Source: Burkholderiales bacterium
GTDB taxonomy: Bacteria > Actinomycetota > Thermoleophilia > Gaiellales > Gaiellaceae
Direction: 5' to 3'
Assembly: GCA_025935595.1 (NCBI GenBank)
Contig: JAICUZ010000081.1
Span: forward strand, 1 to 9,851
DNA: 9,851 bases
Below, one piece after another: positions 1 to 6,815 of the stretch (within the stretch, counting starts at the first letter, position 1; every line of letters begins with the position of its first letter). Both the position numbers and the translations under genes were made by a program. The notes beneath the pieces are model-generated. The model was not told the DNA's origin. It made no database searches and worked only from the letters and a program-made list of their open reading frames with translations.

Positions 1-603
1 ATCGGCACCGTCCGCGCATTCGAGAAGACGCAACTCCAGGCGCAGACGGACGGGCTCACCGGCCTCATCAACCGCAGGACGCTCGAGACCGAGTTGCGTG
101 CCCTGTTGCGCCAAGGCCGACCGTTCGCGCTCGCACTTGCCGACCTGGACCACTTCAAGCGGTTGAACGACACCCACGGTCACGAGGAGGGCGACCGCTC
201 GCTGCGGCTCTTCTCGCACGTCGTGCGCCAGGTCCTGCGCGACGACGATCTCGTCGCGCGCTGGGGCGGCGAGGAGTTCCTCATCGCGCTGCCGGACGCC
301 GACACCGTCGCGGCGGTCGAGGTGATGGGGCGGATCCGCGAGCACCTGGCGCGGACGCTCGACGGTGGGCAGGTCCGGTTCACCGCGAGCTTCGGCGTCA
401 CCGACTCGACGGCGGCTCCGTCACTGCAGGAGCTGATCCAGCTCGCCGACGTCGGGCTCTACCTCGCCAAGGCATCCGGCCGCGACCGCGTGTCGATCGG
501 TGAGTGGAGCGACGCCCGCGATCCGCTCGGGATCGCGAACGGCGCGAAGCGTGCCCCTGCGCTCCACCGCGCCGCCGCGGACGACGAGCCGAATCCCGCC
601 TAG
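1..603 (+). CDS. Diguanylate cyclase, GGDEF domain (5' end outside window)
   Basis: This is the C-terminal 200 residues of a GGDEF protein that makes cyclic di-GMP from two GTP. The reading frame is open to the left edge, so the N-terminal sensor part is missing. Seen in the visible part: the entry motif TDGLTGLINRR at residues 16-26, the metal-binding stretch LADLDHFKRLND at 46-57 (Asp48 is the expected metal ligand), and the active-site GGEEF at 89-93. The product-inhibition RxxD (Arg80, Asp83) lies at the canonical distance before it. Because catalytic and inhibitory residues are all intact, an active, feedback-inhibited cyclase is likely. The roughly 15 residues before the domain look like a connecting helix. 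A charged 35-residue tail follows the domain. The HEAT gene starts 52 nt downstream on the same strand, so co-transcription is likely. Function is certain by motif; the input signal is unknown because the sensor lies outside the window. Confidence 0.95.
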   Translation: MGTVRAFEKTQLQAQTDGLTGLINRRTLETELRALLRQGRPFALALADLDHFKRLNDTHGHEEGDRSLRLFSHVVRQVLRDDDLVARWGGEEFLIALPDADTVAAVEVMGRIREHLARTLDGGQVRFTASFGVTDSTAAPSLQELIQLADVGLYLAKASGRDRVSIGEWSDARDPLGIANGAKRAPALHRAAADDEPNPA

Positions 604-655
604 CGTCAAGGTCTTCGGGCTTCGTGCCGATGACCAGCCGGAGGCTCTCCCCGAG

Positions 656-1660
656 ATGGTTCCGACCTGGCTCATCCTCAGCACGACCGTCGTGCTCCTC
701 GCCCTCTGGCTCGCCCTCGCGGGGTGGGTGATCGGCGCACGGCTCGCTCACGACCGGCTCATCCGGCTGCGCCGGCGCGACGCGGAGCTGCTGGTCGGCG
801 GCGCTGATCCCTCGCGCTGGTCGCGGCGACGGCTCTGGCGCACGGCCGACGGAGACTGGTTGCCGGGAACCGCGGAGGCGGCGCGCGAGCTCGTCTCCCG
901 CGAGCGGCCGCGCCTGCGCAGGTTGGCCAACGGTCGGAGCCAGCACCGCTCGCACGCCTTGCGCGTGCTGACGCGGGGCGGTTCGCCGTTCGCGTTCAGG
1001 CTGCTCCGCTCTGCCCTCGATACCGCCGACGGAGGACTGCGGGCAGCGATCGTCGCGATCGCGTCCGAGCAGCAGACCCCGTCGGCCGACAACCTGCTCC
1101 TGGAGATCCTCGTCGACGGCTCGCACCCGCGCTCACGGACCGCGACCGAGCTGACGCCGCGCGCACGACGGCTCGCGCCCGACCTGATCGACCTCGCCGA
1201 TCATGCCGAGGCGGAGGTCAGGTACTGGGCCTTGATGCTCCTCCGCGAGGCGTCCGACAAGCCCGGCGTGAAGGCGGCGGCCGTCCGCTGCTCGGCCGAT
1301 CCCTCGGGCACCGTCCGCTCGGCGGCGGCGCGCCTGCTCGGCGCCACACACGCCGCCGACGTCCAGGACGTCCTGCACGCCCTGCTCACCGACGAGGTGT
1401 TCTTCGTCCGGTCGCACGCAGCGCGTGCGGTCGGCGAGGTGGGCGCCGAGGACCTGGCCGACGTCGTCGCCGCGCTGCTTGCAGACACGAGCTGGTGGGT
1501 GCGCGCCGCCGCGAAAGAGAGCCTGTTCCTCCTCGGAGGGAGCGGCCTGGAAGCGGCGGCGGAAATGCTCGAGAACGAGGACGGCTTCGCGCGCGACGGC
1601 GCGCGCGAGGTCGTGTCCGCCTTTCGGCGCGAGTCGCGGCCGCTGGAGCTCGTCGGATGA
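656..1660 (+). CDS. Membrane-anchored HEAT-repeat protein
   Basis: A 334-residue protein. Residues 4-28 form one strong hydrophobic segment, followed by an Arg-rich cytoplasmic-type stretch (32-41 and 57-60). The C-terminal half (about 173-325) is a run of helical pairs typical of HEAT or armadillo-like repeats. The best repeats are around 183-200, 202-231, 233-263, 265-294 and 296-325, with recurring patterns such as VRxxAARxLG and VRSHAARAVGEVG. HEAT solenoids are protein-binding scaffolds, so a role in holding or regulating the neighbouring glycosyltransferase is inferred. The ATG at 656 is chosen because it puts the membrane helix at the N-terminus and has GGAGG at 640-644. The frame is open further upstream, but that extension has no protein-like character. 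The stop overlaps the next gene's start (ATGA, 1657-1660), indicating translational coupling. No enzymatic motif is visible. Confidence 0.85.
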   Translation: MVPTWLILSTTVVLLALWLALAGWVIGARLAHDRLIRLRRRDAELLVGGADPSRWSRRRLWRTADGDWLPGTAEAARELVSRERPRLRRLANGRSQHRSHALRVLTRGGSPFAFRLLRSALDTADGGLRAAIVAIASEQQTPSADNLLLEILVDGSHPRSRTATELTPRARRLAPDLIDLADHAEAEVRYWALMLLREASDKPGVKAAAVRCSADPSGTVRSAAARLLGATHAADVQDVLHALLTDEVFFVRSHAARAVGEVGAEDLADVVAALLADTSWWVRAAAKESLFLLGGSGLEAAAEMLENEDGFARDGAREVVSAFRRESRPLELVG

Positions 1661-3069
1661 ATGTCGTTCGCGACCTCTTGCAGTGGACCGTGATCCTCTG
1701 TCTCGGCTATGTCGTCACCGTGTACGGGGCGTACGGCTCGATGATCGCGTACTCGATGCTCGAGGAACGGCTCCGCCGCCGGCGCCGCGCCTTCGAGAGC
1801 CTCGACCGCATCCGCGCGTCGTCGCTGACGATTCCCGTCAGCATCATCGCGCCGGTCTACAACGAGGCGCCCATCGTCGCTCAGTCGACGCGCTCATTCG
1901 TCGAGATCGACTACCCGGAGTACGAGGTGATCGTCGTCAACGACGGTTCGACGGACGAGACGCTTGCGGTGCTTCAACGCGAGTTCGATCTCGAGCCGAT
2001 CGAGCACTTCTACCGCCGCCGTTACGAGTCGGGGCCGATCCGCGGCCTCTACCGGAGCCGCACGCATCCGAAGCTGGTCGTGATCGACAAGGTGAACGGC
2101 GGGAAGGCGGACTCGCTCAACTGCGGCCTCAACCTCGCGCGCTACCGCTACATCTGCGGCGTCGACGGCGACACGATCCTCTCTCGCTCCTGCCTGCTGA
2201 ACGGGATGAGGCTCGCGCTCGCCGACCCGCAGCGGATCGTGGGCGTGACCGGGCACATCGCGATCAGCGGGCGCCCGGAAGAGGCGCTGGCGGACGACGG
2301 CGAGCCGGCCAAGCTCGACCAGCGCGCCTTCCTCGCGTTCCAGCACAGCGACTACCTGCGCTCGTTCTTCAACAACCGCCTCGGCTGGACGCGGCTCAAC
2401 ACGATGCTCTGCGCGGTCGGCGCGTTCCAGATCTGGCGCAGCGACGTGATCGAGGAGATCGGCGGCTTCTCCACGACCTTCACCTGCGAGGACATCGAGC
2501 TGACGTTCCGCGTGCACGAGCATTTCCGGCGCGAGGGCCGCGAGTACGAGATCGTCTCGCTTCCCGACACGGTCGGCGTCACCGAGGGCCCCGACACCCT
2601 GAAGAAGCTGATCGCGCAGCGCGAGCGGTGGCAGCGCGTCATCCTCGAGACCGTGATCAGCTATCGCCGGATGGTGTTCCGCCGCCGCTACGGCGCCGTC
2701 GGCTTCGTCGGTGTGCCGTTCTTCGTCCTCTCGGAGGTGATCGCGCCGGTCTTCGAGTTGCTCGCGCTGCTCGCGCTCGCGGCGAGTGTCGCGCTCCAGG
2801 CGCTCGACGTCGAACCGGCACTCCTCACGCTTGCTGCGCTCGCGCTGATGAACGGCTTGATGACCTCTGCGGCGGTGCTGCTCGAGGACCGCACGTCGCG
2901 TGCATATCCGCTGCGCGACCTCGTCCGCCTCATCCTGCTCGGCCCGCTCGACCTCGTGATCTACCGGCCGTTCATCGTCTGGGCGCGGCTCAAGGGCACG
3001 TGGCGGTACCTCCGCGGCGACCAGGGCTGGCACAAGTTCGAGCGCAACGCACGGCCGGCGTCGGCGTAG
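1657..3069 (+). CDS. Processive family-2 glycosyltransferase, membrane-bound (PgaC/IcaA-like class)
   Basis: A 470-residue inner-membrane GT2 enzyme predicted to polymerise a polysaccharide from a nucleotide sugar and pass it across the membrane. One TM helix lies at about 9-31. The cytoplasmic GT-A domain begins at VSIIAPVYNE (61-70). Key residues: Asp96 in VVNDGSTD, DGD at 170-172 (metal/UDP), Glu278-Asp279 in TCEDIEL (general base) and QRERW at 321-325, the signature of processive synthases. Further TM segments are at about 347-380, 387-408 and 424-441, ending in a short basic tail. Length and layout match poly-N-acetylglucosamine, cellulose and hyaluronan synthase relatives. The polymer cannot be told from the sequence, so no gene symbol is given. 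No PilZ domain is seen, so c-di-GMP control, if any, would have to act through a partner such as the HEAT protein. The ATG overlaps the upstream stop. The gene ends convergently 28 nt from the next gene. Confidence 0.92.
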   Translation: MNVVRDLLQWTVILCLGYVVTVYGAYGSMIAYSMLEERLRRRRRAFESLDRIRASSLTIPVSIIAPVYNEAPIVAQSTRSFVEIDYPEYEVIVVNDGSTDETLAVLQREFDLEPIEHFYRRRYESGPIRGLYRSRTHPKLVVIDKVNGGKADSLNCGLNLARYRYICGVDGDTILSRSCLLNGMRLALADPQRIVGVTGHIAISGRPEEALADDGEPAKLDQRAFLAFQHSDYLRSFFNNRLGWTRLNTMLCAVGAFQIWRSDVIEEIGGFSTTFTCEDIELTFRVHEHFRREGREYEIVSLPDTVGVTEGPDTLKKLIAQRERWQRVILETVISYRRMVFRRRYGAVGFVGVPFFVLSEVIAPVFELLALLALAASVALQALDVEPALLTLAALALMNGLMTSAAVLLEDRTSRAYPLRDLVRLILLGPLDLVIYRPFIVWARLKGTWRYLRGDQGWHKFERNARPASA

Positions 3070-3097
3070 CCCGTTCTTCCCGAAGAGATCGACTGCC

Positions 3098-3850
3098 TCA
3101 GTTGCGCTCGGGCATGGCGACCTCCGCGAGTAGGTGAGCGAGCACGACCTGCCAGGCGTCGTCCTCGGCGGGATCGGTCGGGAGCGGTTCGTCGGCGATG
3201 TCCTGCAGCTCGGCCGCGAGCCTCGGCACCGACGTGCGCCCGAACGTCGCGAGCCGGCCGAGTCGCCTGCGGACCGCGCCACGGCGCTCCCTCGTTCCGA
3301 GTTCGTCCGCCCGGCCGAGCCGTGCGATCTGCGCCTCGAGGTGGTTCCGCGGAACCGCAGCGTCGCGACGCGCGAGGACCGCCGCCTGCACGGCGATCGC
3401 CCTCCGCTCCTTCGGCGCCGAGTTGCCGAGGTGCTCCTCGAGACAGTGGACGCAGAACAGGAACGGCATGTCCTCGTTCGAGAGGTCGAGCGCAAGGTGG
3501 CGCACTACCTCCCGCGCGACTTCGGCTCGTTGCGGGTCGCGGTCGAACTCGGCGAGCGCCGCCTCCGCCCCGCTCCGCCACTCGTCCTGCCGGTGCAGGG
3601 ACACGAGCCCTTCCCGCACCATCTCTGCGAGCTCGCGCGTCCACAGCACGCTCATCGCCTCGGACGTCAGCCGCTCGAGCTGCGGCCCGTCCTCCATCCA
3701 GACGAGCATCGCGTCGGCGAGCTCGTCGAGCGCGAGCCGATCGTTCTCGGGCTCGACACGGATCCCGATTGCCACCGCGAAATCCCATGCGGTCGGCTCG
3801 AAGACGAACTCGTCGTCCAGCTGGTCGACGTCGGCGTGCATGCACTCCAT
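3098..3850 (-). CDS. Hypothetical acidic helical protein with a CxxC motif
   Basis: I do not recognise this 250-residue protein. It is acidic in its first half, mostly helical, and has no signal peptide or membrane segment, so it should be cytoplasmic. The most distinctive spot is FCVHCLEEH at 132-140: Cys133 and Cys136 form a CxxC with His135 and His140 nearby, which could bind metal or be redox active. A basic Arg-rich patch lies at 187-205 (RERRGAVRRR), followed by an acidic C-terminus (219-231). The minus frame was chosen over an almost equally long plus-strand frame because its composition is that of a soluble protein, while the other is Arg-rich and low in complexity. The start is uncertain: ATG at 3850 has no clear Shine-Dalgarno, and the ATG at 3841 has GGAG only 3 nt before it. 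It lies 95 nt behind the regulator gene on the same strand and may be co-transcribed with it. Confidence 0.68.
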   Translation of the reverse strand: MECMHADVDQLDDEFVFEPTAWDFAVAIGIRVEPENDRLALDELADAMLVWMEDGPQLERLTSEAMSVLWTRELAEMVREGLVSLHRQDEWRSGAEAALAEFDRDPQRAEVAREVVRHLALDLSNEDMPFLFCVHCLEEHLGNSAPKERRAIAVQAAVLARRDAAVPRNHLEAQIARLGRADELGTRERRGAVRRRLGRLATFGRTSVPRLAAELQDIADEPLPTDPAEDDAWQVVLAHLLAEVAMPERN

Positions 3851-3921
3851 TCAAGCGAGCCATCCGCGACGTGTCAGTGACTGCTCCGTGTCAACTGTGT
3901 GACGGTTCTTCCACAGCGTCG

Positions 3922-3938
3922 GCCTCGCTGCGCGAGGC
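3922..3938 (-). terminator. Possible terminator hairpin after the TrmB-family gene
   Basis: A perfect 6-bp stem (GCCTCG / CGAGGC) with a 5-nt loop starts 7 nt beyond the TGA of the regulator gene in the minus direction. It has no T-tract, so it would be a weak or Rho-assisted terminator. A short GC hairpin can arise by chance in such GC-rich DNA. Confidence 0.3.
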
Positions 3939-3945
3939 GAGTCGA

Positions 3946-4743
3946 TCACGTCGAGCTGAACGGCTCGCCTGCCTCCCACGCATTCTCGAACGCGAGCTTC
4001 AGGAGCCCCGCGAACCCAGGGTGCTCGACGATCATGATCGTCAGGTCCGTCGAGCCGGCGACCGGATCCTCCATGGTGAAGAGCGCGACACGCTCGTCGA
4101 TCACCACGAGCTTGAGCGGCAGGCGCTCGACGACGCGCGCCTGCTCGCCGACCTCGATGAACCGGCCGACCGCCGCGACGACCGCCGGGTTGTCGTAGAC
4201 GGAACGCTCGTAAACGCTCCGCGCGACGACGCCGCGTGAGAGAAGGTCGAGCCCCTCGACGTTCTCGCCCGGCTCGACCGCGTACGGCGGCTTCGTGAAG
4301 ATGAGCAGCTCGCGTTCCGCCGACGCCTGCAACTCGGCGAAGCGCTTCCCGATCGCCGCCGGGTCGCGCAGGACGTCGATGTAGTTGAGGGGGTCGGTCT
4401 CTGATCGTCCCGCGTGGTAGGCGGGCGTGAGGAGCGCGACCGCCCGGGCCGCATCCCGCTCGATCTCGCCGAGCTCGGCGCGCCGCGCGTCGAGCAGTCG
4501 ACCGATCGCCTCCTCGGGTGCGACGGCCGTGTACCGGGCCGGCCGCCCCGGCTCGACGGTCGCGAGCCCGCGGTCGACGAGACCGTTCAGGACGTCGTAG
4601 ATCCGCTGGCGCGGCAGGCCGGCGATCCGCGCGACCTCCGCGCCGGTCGCGCGCTCGCGCCGCGTCAGAGCGACGTACGCCCCCGCCTCGTAGCTCGTCA
4701 GGCCGAGGTTCAGGAGGGGCGTGGTTTCAGCGGGTTGATTCAC
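3946..4743 (-). CDS. TrmB-family transcriptional regulator
   Basis: A 265-residue cytoplasmic DNA-binding regulator. Residues 12-75 form the TrmB-type winged helix: LGLTSYEAGAYVAL opens the domain, TGAEVARIAGLPRQRIYDVL (33-52) carries the recognition helix, and LVDRGLATVEPGRPARYTAV forms the wing. A helical linker with heptad-like Leu/Ala spacing (about 76-106) would dimerise it. Residues 118-262 resemble the alpha/beta effector domain found in many bacterial members, with strands ERELLIFTK (143-151), LKLVVIDERVALFTM (210-224) and LTIMIVEHP (234-242). TrmB relatives often sense sugars, but no ligand can be read from this sequence. It starts with GTG at 4743; no Shine-Dalgarno precedes it, and the promoter spacing suggests a leaderless mRNA. 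It is divergent from the secreted-protein cassette, with a palindrome between them, so autoregulation and control of that cassette are likely inferences. Confidence 0.88.
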   Translation of the reverse strand: MNQPAETTPLLNLGLTSYEAGAYVALTRRERATGAEVARIAGLPRQRIYDVLNGLVDRGLATVEPGRPARYTAVAPEEAIGRLLDARRAELGEIERDAARAVALLTPAYHAGRSETDPLNYIDVLRDPAAIGKRFAELQASAERELLIFTKPPYAVEPGENVEGLDLLSRGVVARSVYERSVYDNPAVVAAVGRFIEVGEQARVVERLPLKLVVIDERVALFTMEDPVAGSTDLTIMIVEHPGFAGLLKLAFENAWEAGEPFSST

Positions 4744-4749
4744 GGTTCA

Positions 4750-4777
4750 ATTGTCACCACTGCGAGTGGTTTCGTAA
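4750..4777 (-). promoter_or_regulatory. Predicted promoter of the TrmB-family gene (leaderless)
   Basis: Reading the minus strand, a TTACGA box (4777-4772) is followed by a 16-nt spacer and GACAAT (4755-4750), which matches 4 of 6 bases of TATAAT. Six bases later comes the GTG start, so transcription would begin at or next to the start codon. The absence of any Shine-Dalgarno fits this. The -35 match is weak (3 of 6). Confidence 0.4.
4756..4770. promoter_or_regulatory. Palindromic operator candidate between divergent genes
   Basis: A perfect inverted repeat, ACCACT-GCG-AGTGGT (6-bp arms, 3-nt centre), lies 13 nt upstream of the regulator's start and 68 nt before the start of the secreted-protein gene. 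It fills the spacer between the regulator's predicted -35 and -10 boxes, the position expected for a repressor that controls its own gene. It is the only strong dyad in the 95-nt divergent region. Binding by the adjacent TrmB-family protein is inferred. Confidence 0.55.
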
Positions 4778-4826
4778 CGGACGGCACCGGGAATTCTGCC
4801 CGATGACGTCCCCTCGACACCTCGAC

Positions 4827-4833
4827 AGGAGGT
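4827..4833 (+). promoter_or_regulatory. Strong ribosome binding site deciding a GTG start
   Basis: AGGAGGT lies 5-6 nt before the GTG at 4839. This sets the start of the first secreted-protein gene there rather than at the in-frame ATG at 4803, which has no such site and would put a charged, non-signal-like extension before the signal peptide. Confidence 0.85.
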
Positions 4834-4838
4834 CCTCT

Positions 4839-5885
4839 GTGACCCGCATGCTTCTCGCGCTCGCCGTCACGCTCGTCGCCGTCGTCGTCCTCTTCGACGC
4901 GACCGCAGCCTCGTCGGACACCGGCGCGATCCTCTCCTCCTCCAAGCACGTCTTCTTCGGGATCGGGCAGAGCACTGTGGCTGACTCCGCGTCGAACGAC
5001 CTGATCTGGCACGGCGGCAACGCGGGCGCCGGCGCGATCGGCGTCGAGCAGAAGCCCGCCGTCTACCTCGTCTGGTGGGGCACGGAATGGGCCGGCGGCT
5101 TCCAGACCGCCGACACCGACGGGAAGCTCTACGCGTCGAAGACGCTGCAGAACTACCTGTCGTCCTTCTTCCAGAACCTCGGCGGCAGCCCGTGGGCGAA
5201 CATCCAGACGCAGTACTGCAACCAGACCCTCGTCGGCTCGACCTCGTGCGTCGGCGGCGCCGGGTTCGTCACGAACCCGAAGAAGCAGCTGAAAGGCGTG
5301 TGGACCGACCCGACGCCGGTGCCGGACGACATCGTCACGCTCGGCCTCGCCGAGAACCTCGTCGACGATCCGATCGCCGCCGAGGCGATGCGCGCGTCGG
5401 CGCACTTCGGCTACGACCCGGAGGCGACCTACATCATCCTCACCCCGCCCCGGCCGATCGCAACCGGCCAGCCCGTCTATTGCGGCTACCACTCGCAGAC
5501 CGCGTCGGTCGACGGTCTCGGCAACCCGTACCGCATCCAGTATGCGTTCATCCCCTGGCAGAACGCGAACTGGCCGGGTGTGGGCACGAGCGGGTGCGGC
5601 ATGCACTTCGTCAACGCCACGTCGAACGCGTTCGGGAACGGGATCTTCGACGGCTGGTCGATCGTCACGGGCCACGAGTACTCCGAGGCGGTCACCGACC
5701 CGGACAACATCGCGACCTGGCAGGACGGTTGGCTCGACGCCCAAGGCAGTGAGAACGGCGACAAGTGCGCCTGGGCGGCGAATACGTCGAACATCACGCT
5801 GGCCAATCACCAGTTCGCGGTCCAGCCGATGTGGAGCAACGAGGCCTTCGACGCTGCCGGGGACGGCTGCGTCCTCGGCAGGTAA
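4839..5885 (+). CDS. Secreted EXORDIUM/PHI-1-like protein with HExxE motif (paralogue 1)
   Basis: A 348-residue exported protein. Residues 1-24 are a clear Sec signal peptide (MTR, hydrophobic core 4-19, likely cleavage near ATAA-S). The mature part begins with VYLVWWGTEW (75-84), then a helix LQNYLSSFFQNLGGSPW (103-119). Near the C-terminus are GHEYSEAVTDP (278-288: His279, Glu280, Glu283, Asp287), GSENGDKC (303-310), FAVQPMWSN (326-334) and a final Cys344. Cysteines at 127/137, 215/253 and 310/344 could form disulfides. The order WYG-like strand, HELAE-like motif, E-x-x-D-x-C and VQ-W-C is what I recall of plant EXORDIUM/PHI-1 proteins. The HExxE could bind a metal, but catalysis is unproven, as the classical HExxH third ligand is absent. 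It heads a three-gene run; the next gene starts 10 nt on. Secretion is near certain; the family link is from memory of motifs. Confidence 0.8.
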   Translation: MTRMLLALAVTLVAVVVLFDATAASSDTGAILSSSKHVFFGIGQSTVADSASNDLIWHGGNAGAGAIGVEQKPAVYLVWWGTEWAGGFQTADTDGKLYASKTLQNYLSSFFQNLGGSPWANIQTQYCNQTLVGSTSCVGGAGFVTNPKKQLKGVWTDPTPVPDDIVTLGLAENLVDDPIAAEAMRASAHFGYDPEATYIILTPPRPIATGQPVYCGYHSQTASVDGLGNPYRIQYAFIPWQNANWPGVGTSGCGMHFVNATSNAFGNGIFDGWSIVTGHEYSEAVTDPDNIATWQDGWLDAQGSENGDKCAWAANTSNITLANHQFAVQPMWSNEAFDAAGDGCVLGR

Positions 5886-5895
5886 GGAGACGACC

Positions 5896-6804
5896 ATGCG
5901 CACGTCCTTCCGGGCAGCCGGGCTGCTCGCGGTGACGGCTGCCCTGATCGCGGGCGTCGCGACCGCGGCAGGCGGACCGGCCACCACGATCACGAGCCCC
6001 ACCGCGGGTCAGAAGATCTCGGCCCGCCACAACGCGTACGTCGCACTCGCGGGCACCGCGGCCTTCGCGACACCCGCAGCCGAAGCGACCCGCTTCTACC
6101 TCCGCCGCGACGGCTGCGGCACGGCGAGCGACAACCCACACCTGAGCGTCACCTCGGGAACCGACGGAGGCGACGGCTGCGGCCTCGTCCTCTCGATCGT
6201 CGGCGTCGGCGGGACGGCCGACCAGGGCGCGTTCGTCGACTACCCGTCGAGCGACGGGATGCCGCTGACCCTCGACGGCTCGCGTCCGGTCACCGGCACG
6301 ATCGACCTGCAGAGCTTCGGGATCACCGACCCGCTCGCGGCGGGGACCGGGCTCGTCACGATGAGCGTCTCGCTCGAGGCGCTCTACCAGGGCAACGGCG
6401 TCTCCGTCGGCTCGGACTCCGAGCAGGTGCTCATCACGCCGGCGCAGACCGAGTACCCGGTCGCGTTCGCGATCCAGCCGAACGGCACGGTCGATCGCGC
6501 CGATCTGAGCGGGCTCGACCTGCGCGTCCACGTCGAAGGCCCGTACGCGTTCAGCGGCTTCATCGGCAACTCCGGCAAGTCGTTCACCGACGTGCCGTCG
6601 TGGTCGGCGAGCTTCGGGCAGTCGGTCGACGTCTCGGTCGACGACCCGACGTTCGCGAACGCAGTACCGGCGCGGCTCTCCGGGACGACCTGGAGCGTCG
6701 CGGTGCCGACGCCGTCGGTGGGCACGCACACCGTCTACGCGCGGGCGGCCCAGGGCTTCGACACCGGGACGACCGCCACACGGTCGTTCGCCGTCACCAA
6801 GTGA
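5896..6804 (+). CDS. Secreted beta-rich Ig-like protein
   Basis: A 302-residue exported protein with a signal peptide (core about 8-22, cleavage near ATA-A, 22-25). The mature region opens with TTITSPTAGQKIS (30-42), the usual beginning of a bacterial Ig-like domain. It then alternates Thr/Val/Gly-rich strands through to GTHTVYARAAQGFDTG (276-291) and a final RSFAVTK, again typical of an Ig-type domain end. At least two beta-sandwich domains are likely, divided near residues 183-190. Cys74 and Cys95 may pair. No catalytic motif is seen, so a structural, adhesive or binding role is inferred. The start is firm: AAGGAG at 5884-5889 overlaps the upstream TAA and lies 6 nt before the ATG. It sits between two related HExxE proteins with gaps of 10 and 11 nt, which argues for a shared job and equal expression. 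Confidence 0.82.
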   Translation: MRTSFRAAGLLAVTAALIAGVATAAGGPATTITSPTAGQKISARHNAYVALAGTAAFATPAAEATRFYLRRDGCGTASDNPHLSVTSGTDGGDGCGLVLSIVGVGGTADQGAFVDYPSSDGMPLTLDGSRPVTGTIDLQSFGITDPLAAGTGLVTMSVSLEALYQGNGVSVGSDSEQVLITPAQTEYPVAFAIQPNGTVDRADLSGLDLRVHVEGPYAFSGFIGNSGKSFTDVPSWSASFGQSVDVSVDDPTFANAVPARLSGTTWSVAVPTPSVGTHTVYARAAQGFDTGTTATRSFAVTK

Positions 6805-6815
6805 GAGGAGTGGAG

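Noticed and set aside
3070..3097. Terminator between the convergent glycosyltransferase and hypothetical gene
   Set aside because: Only a 5-bp TCTTC/GAAGA dyad with a 2-nt loop is present and it has no T-run; not convincing.
1894..3495. Long minus-strand open frame (533 codons) across the glycosyltransferase
   Set aside because: Arg/Ser-rich then Glu/Ala/Val-rich low-complexity translation, lying opposite a gene with clear GT2 motifs; typical of antisense frames in GC-rich DNA.
3134..3880. Plus-strand frame of 248 codons overlapping the unrecognised minus-strand gene
   Set aside because: Composition dominated by Arg, Pro and Glu with no domain, and no ribosome binding site; the minus frame looks more protein-like. 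Kept as a check in the findings.
3889..3894. TTGACA on the minus strand upstream of the unrecognised gene, with a second GTGTCA copy at 3871-3876
   Set aside because: No acceptable -10 box at 16-18 nt; the two GTGTCA copies 12 nt apart are too short to claim as an operator.
4751..4780. TTGTCA (4751-4756) followed by TAACGG (4775-4780) as a plus-strand promoter for the secreted cassette
   Set aside because: The -10 match is only two bases; a promoter must exist here, but I cannot place it.
4740..6002. Long minus-strand open frame (420 codons) opposite the first secreted-protein gene
   Set aside because: Val/Arg/Asp-rich with no domain, while the plus strand has a signal peptide, Shine-Dalgarno and conserved motifs.
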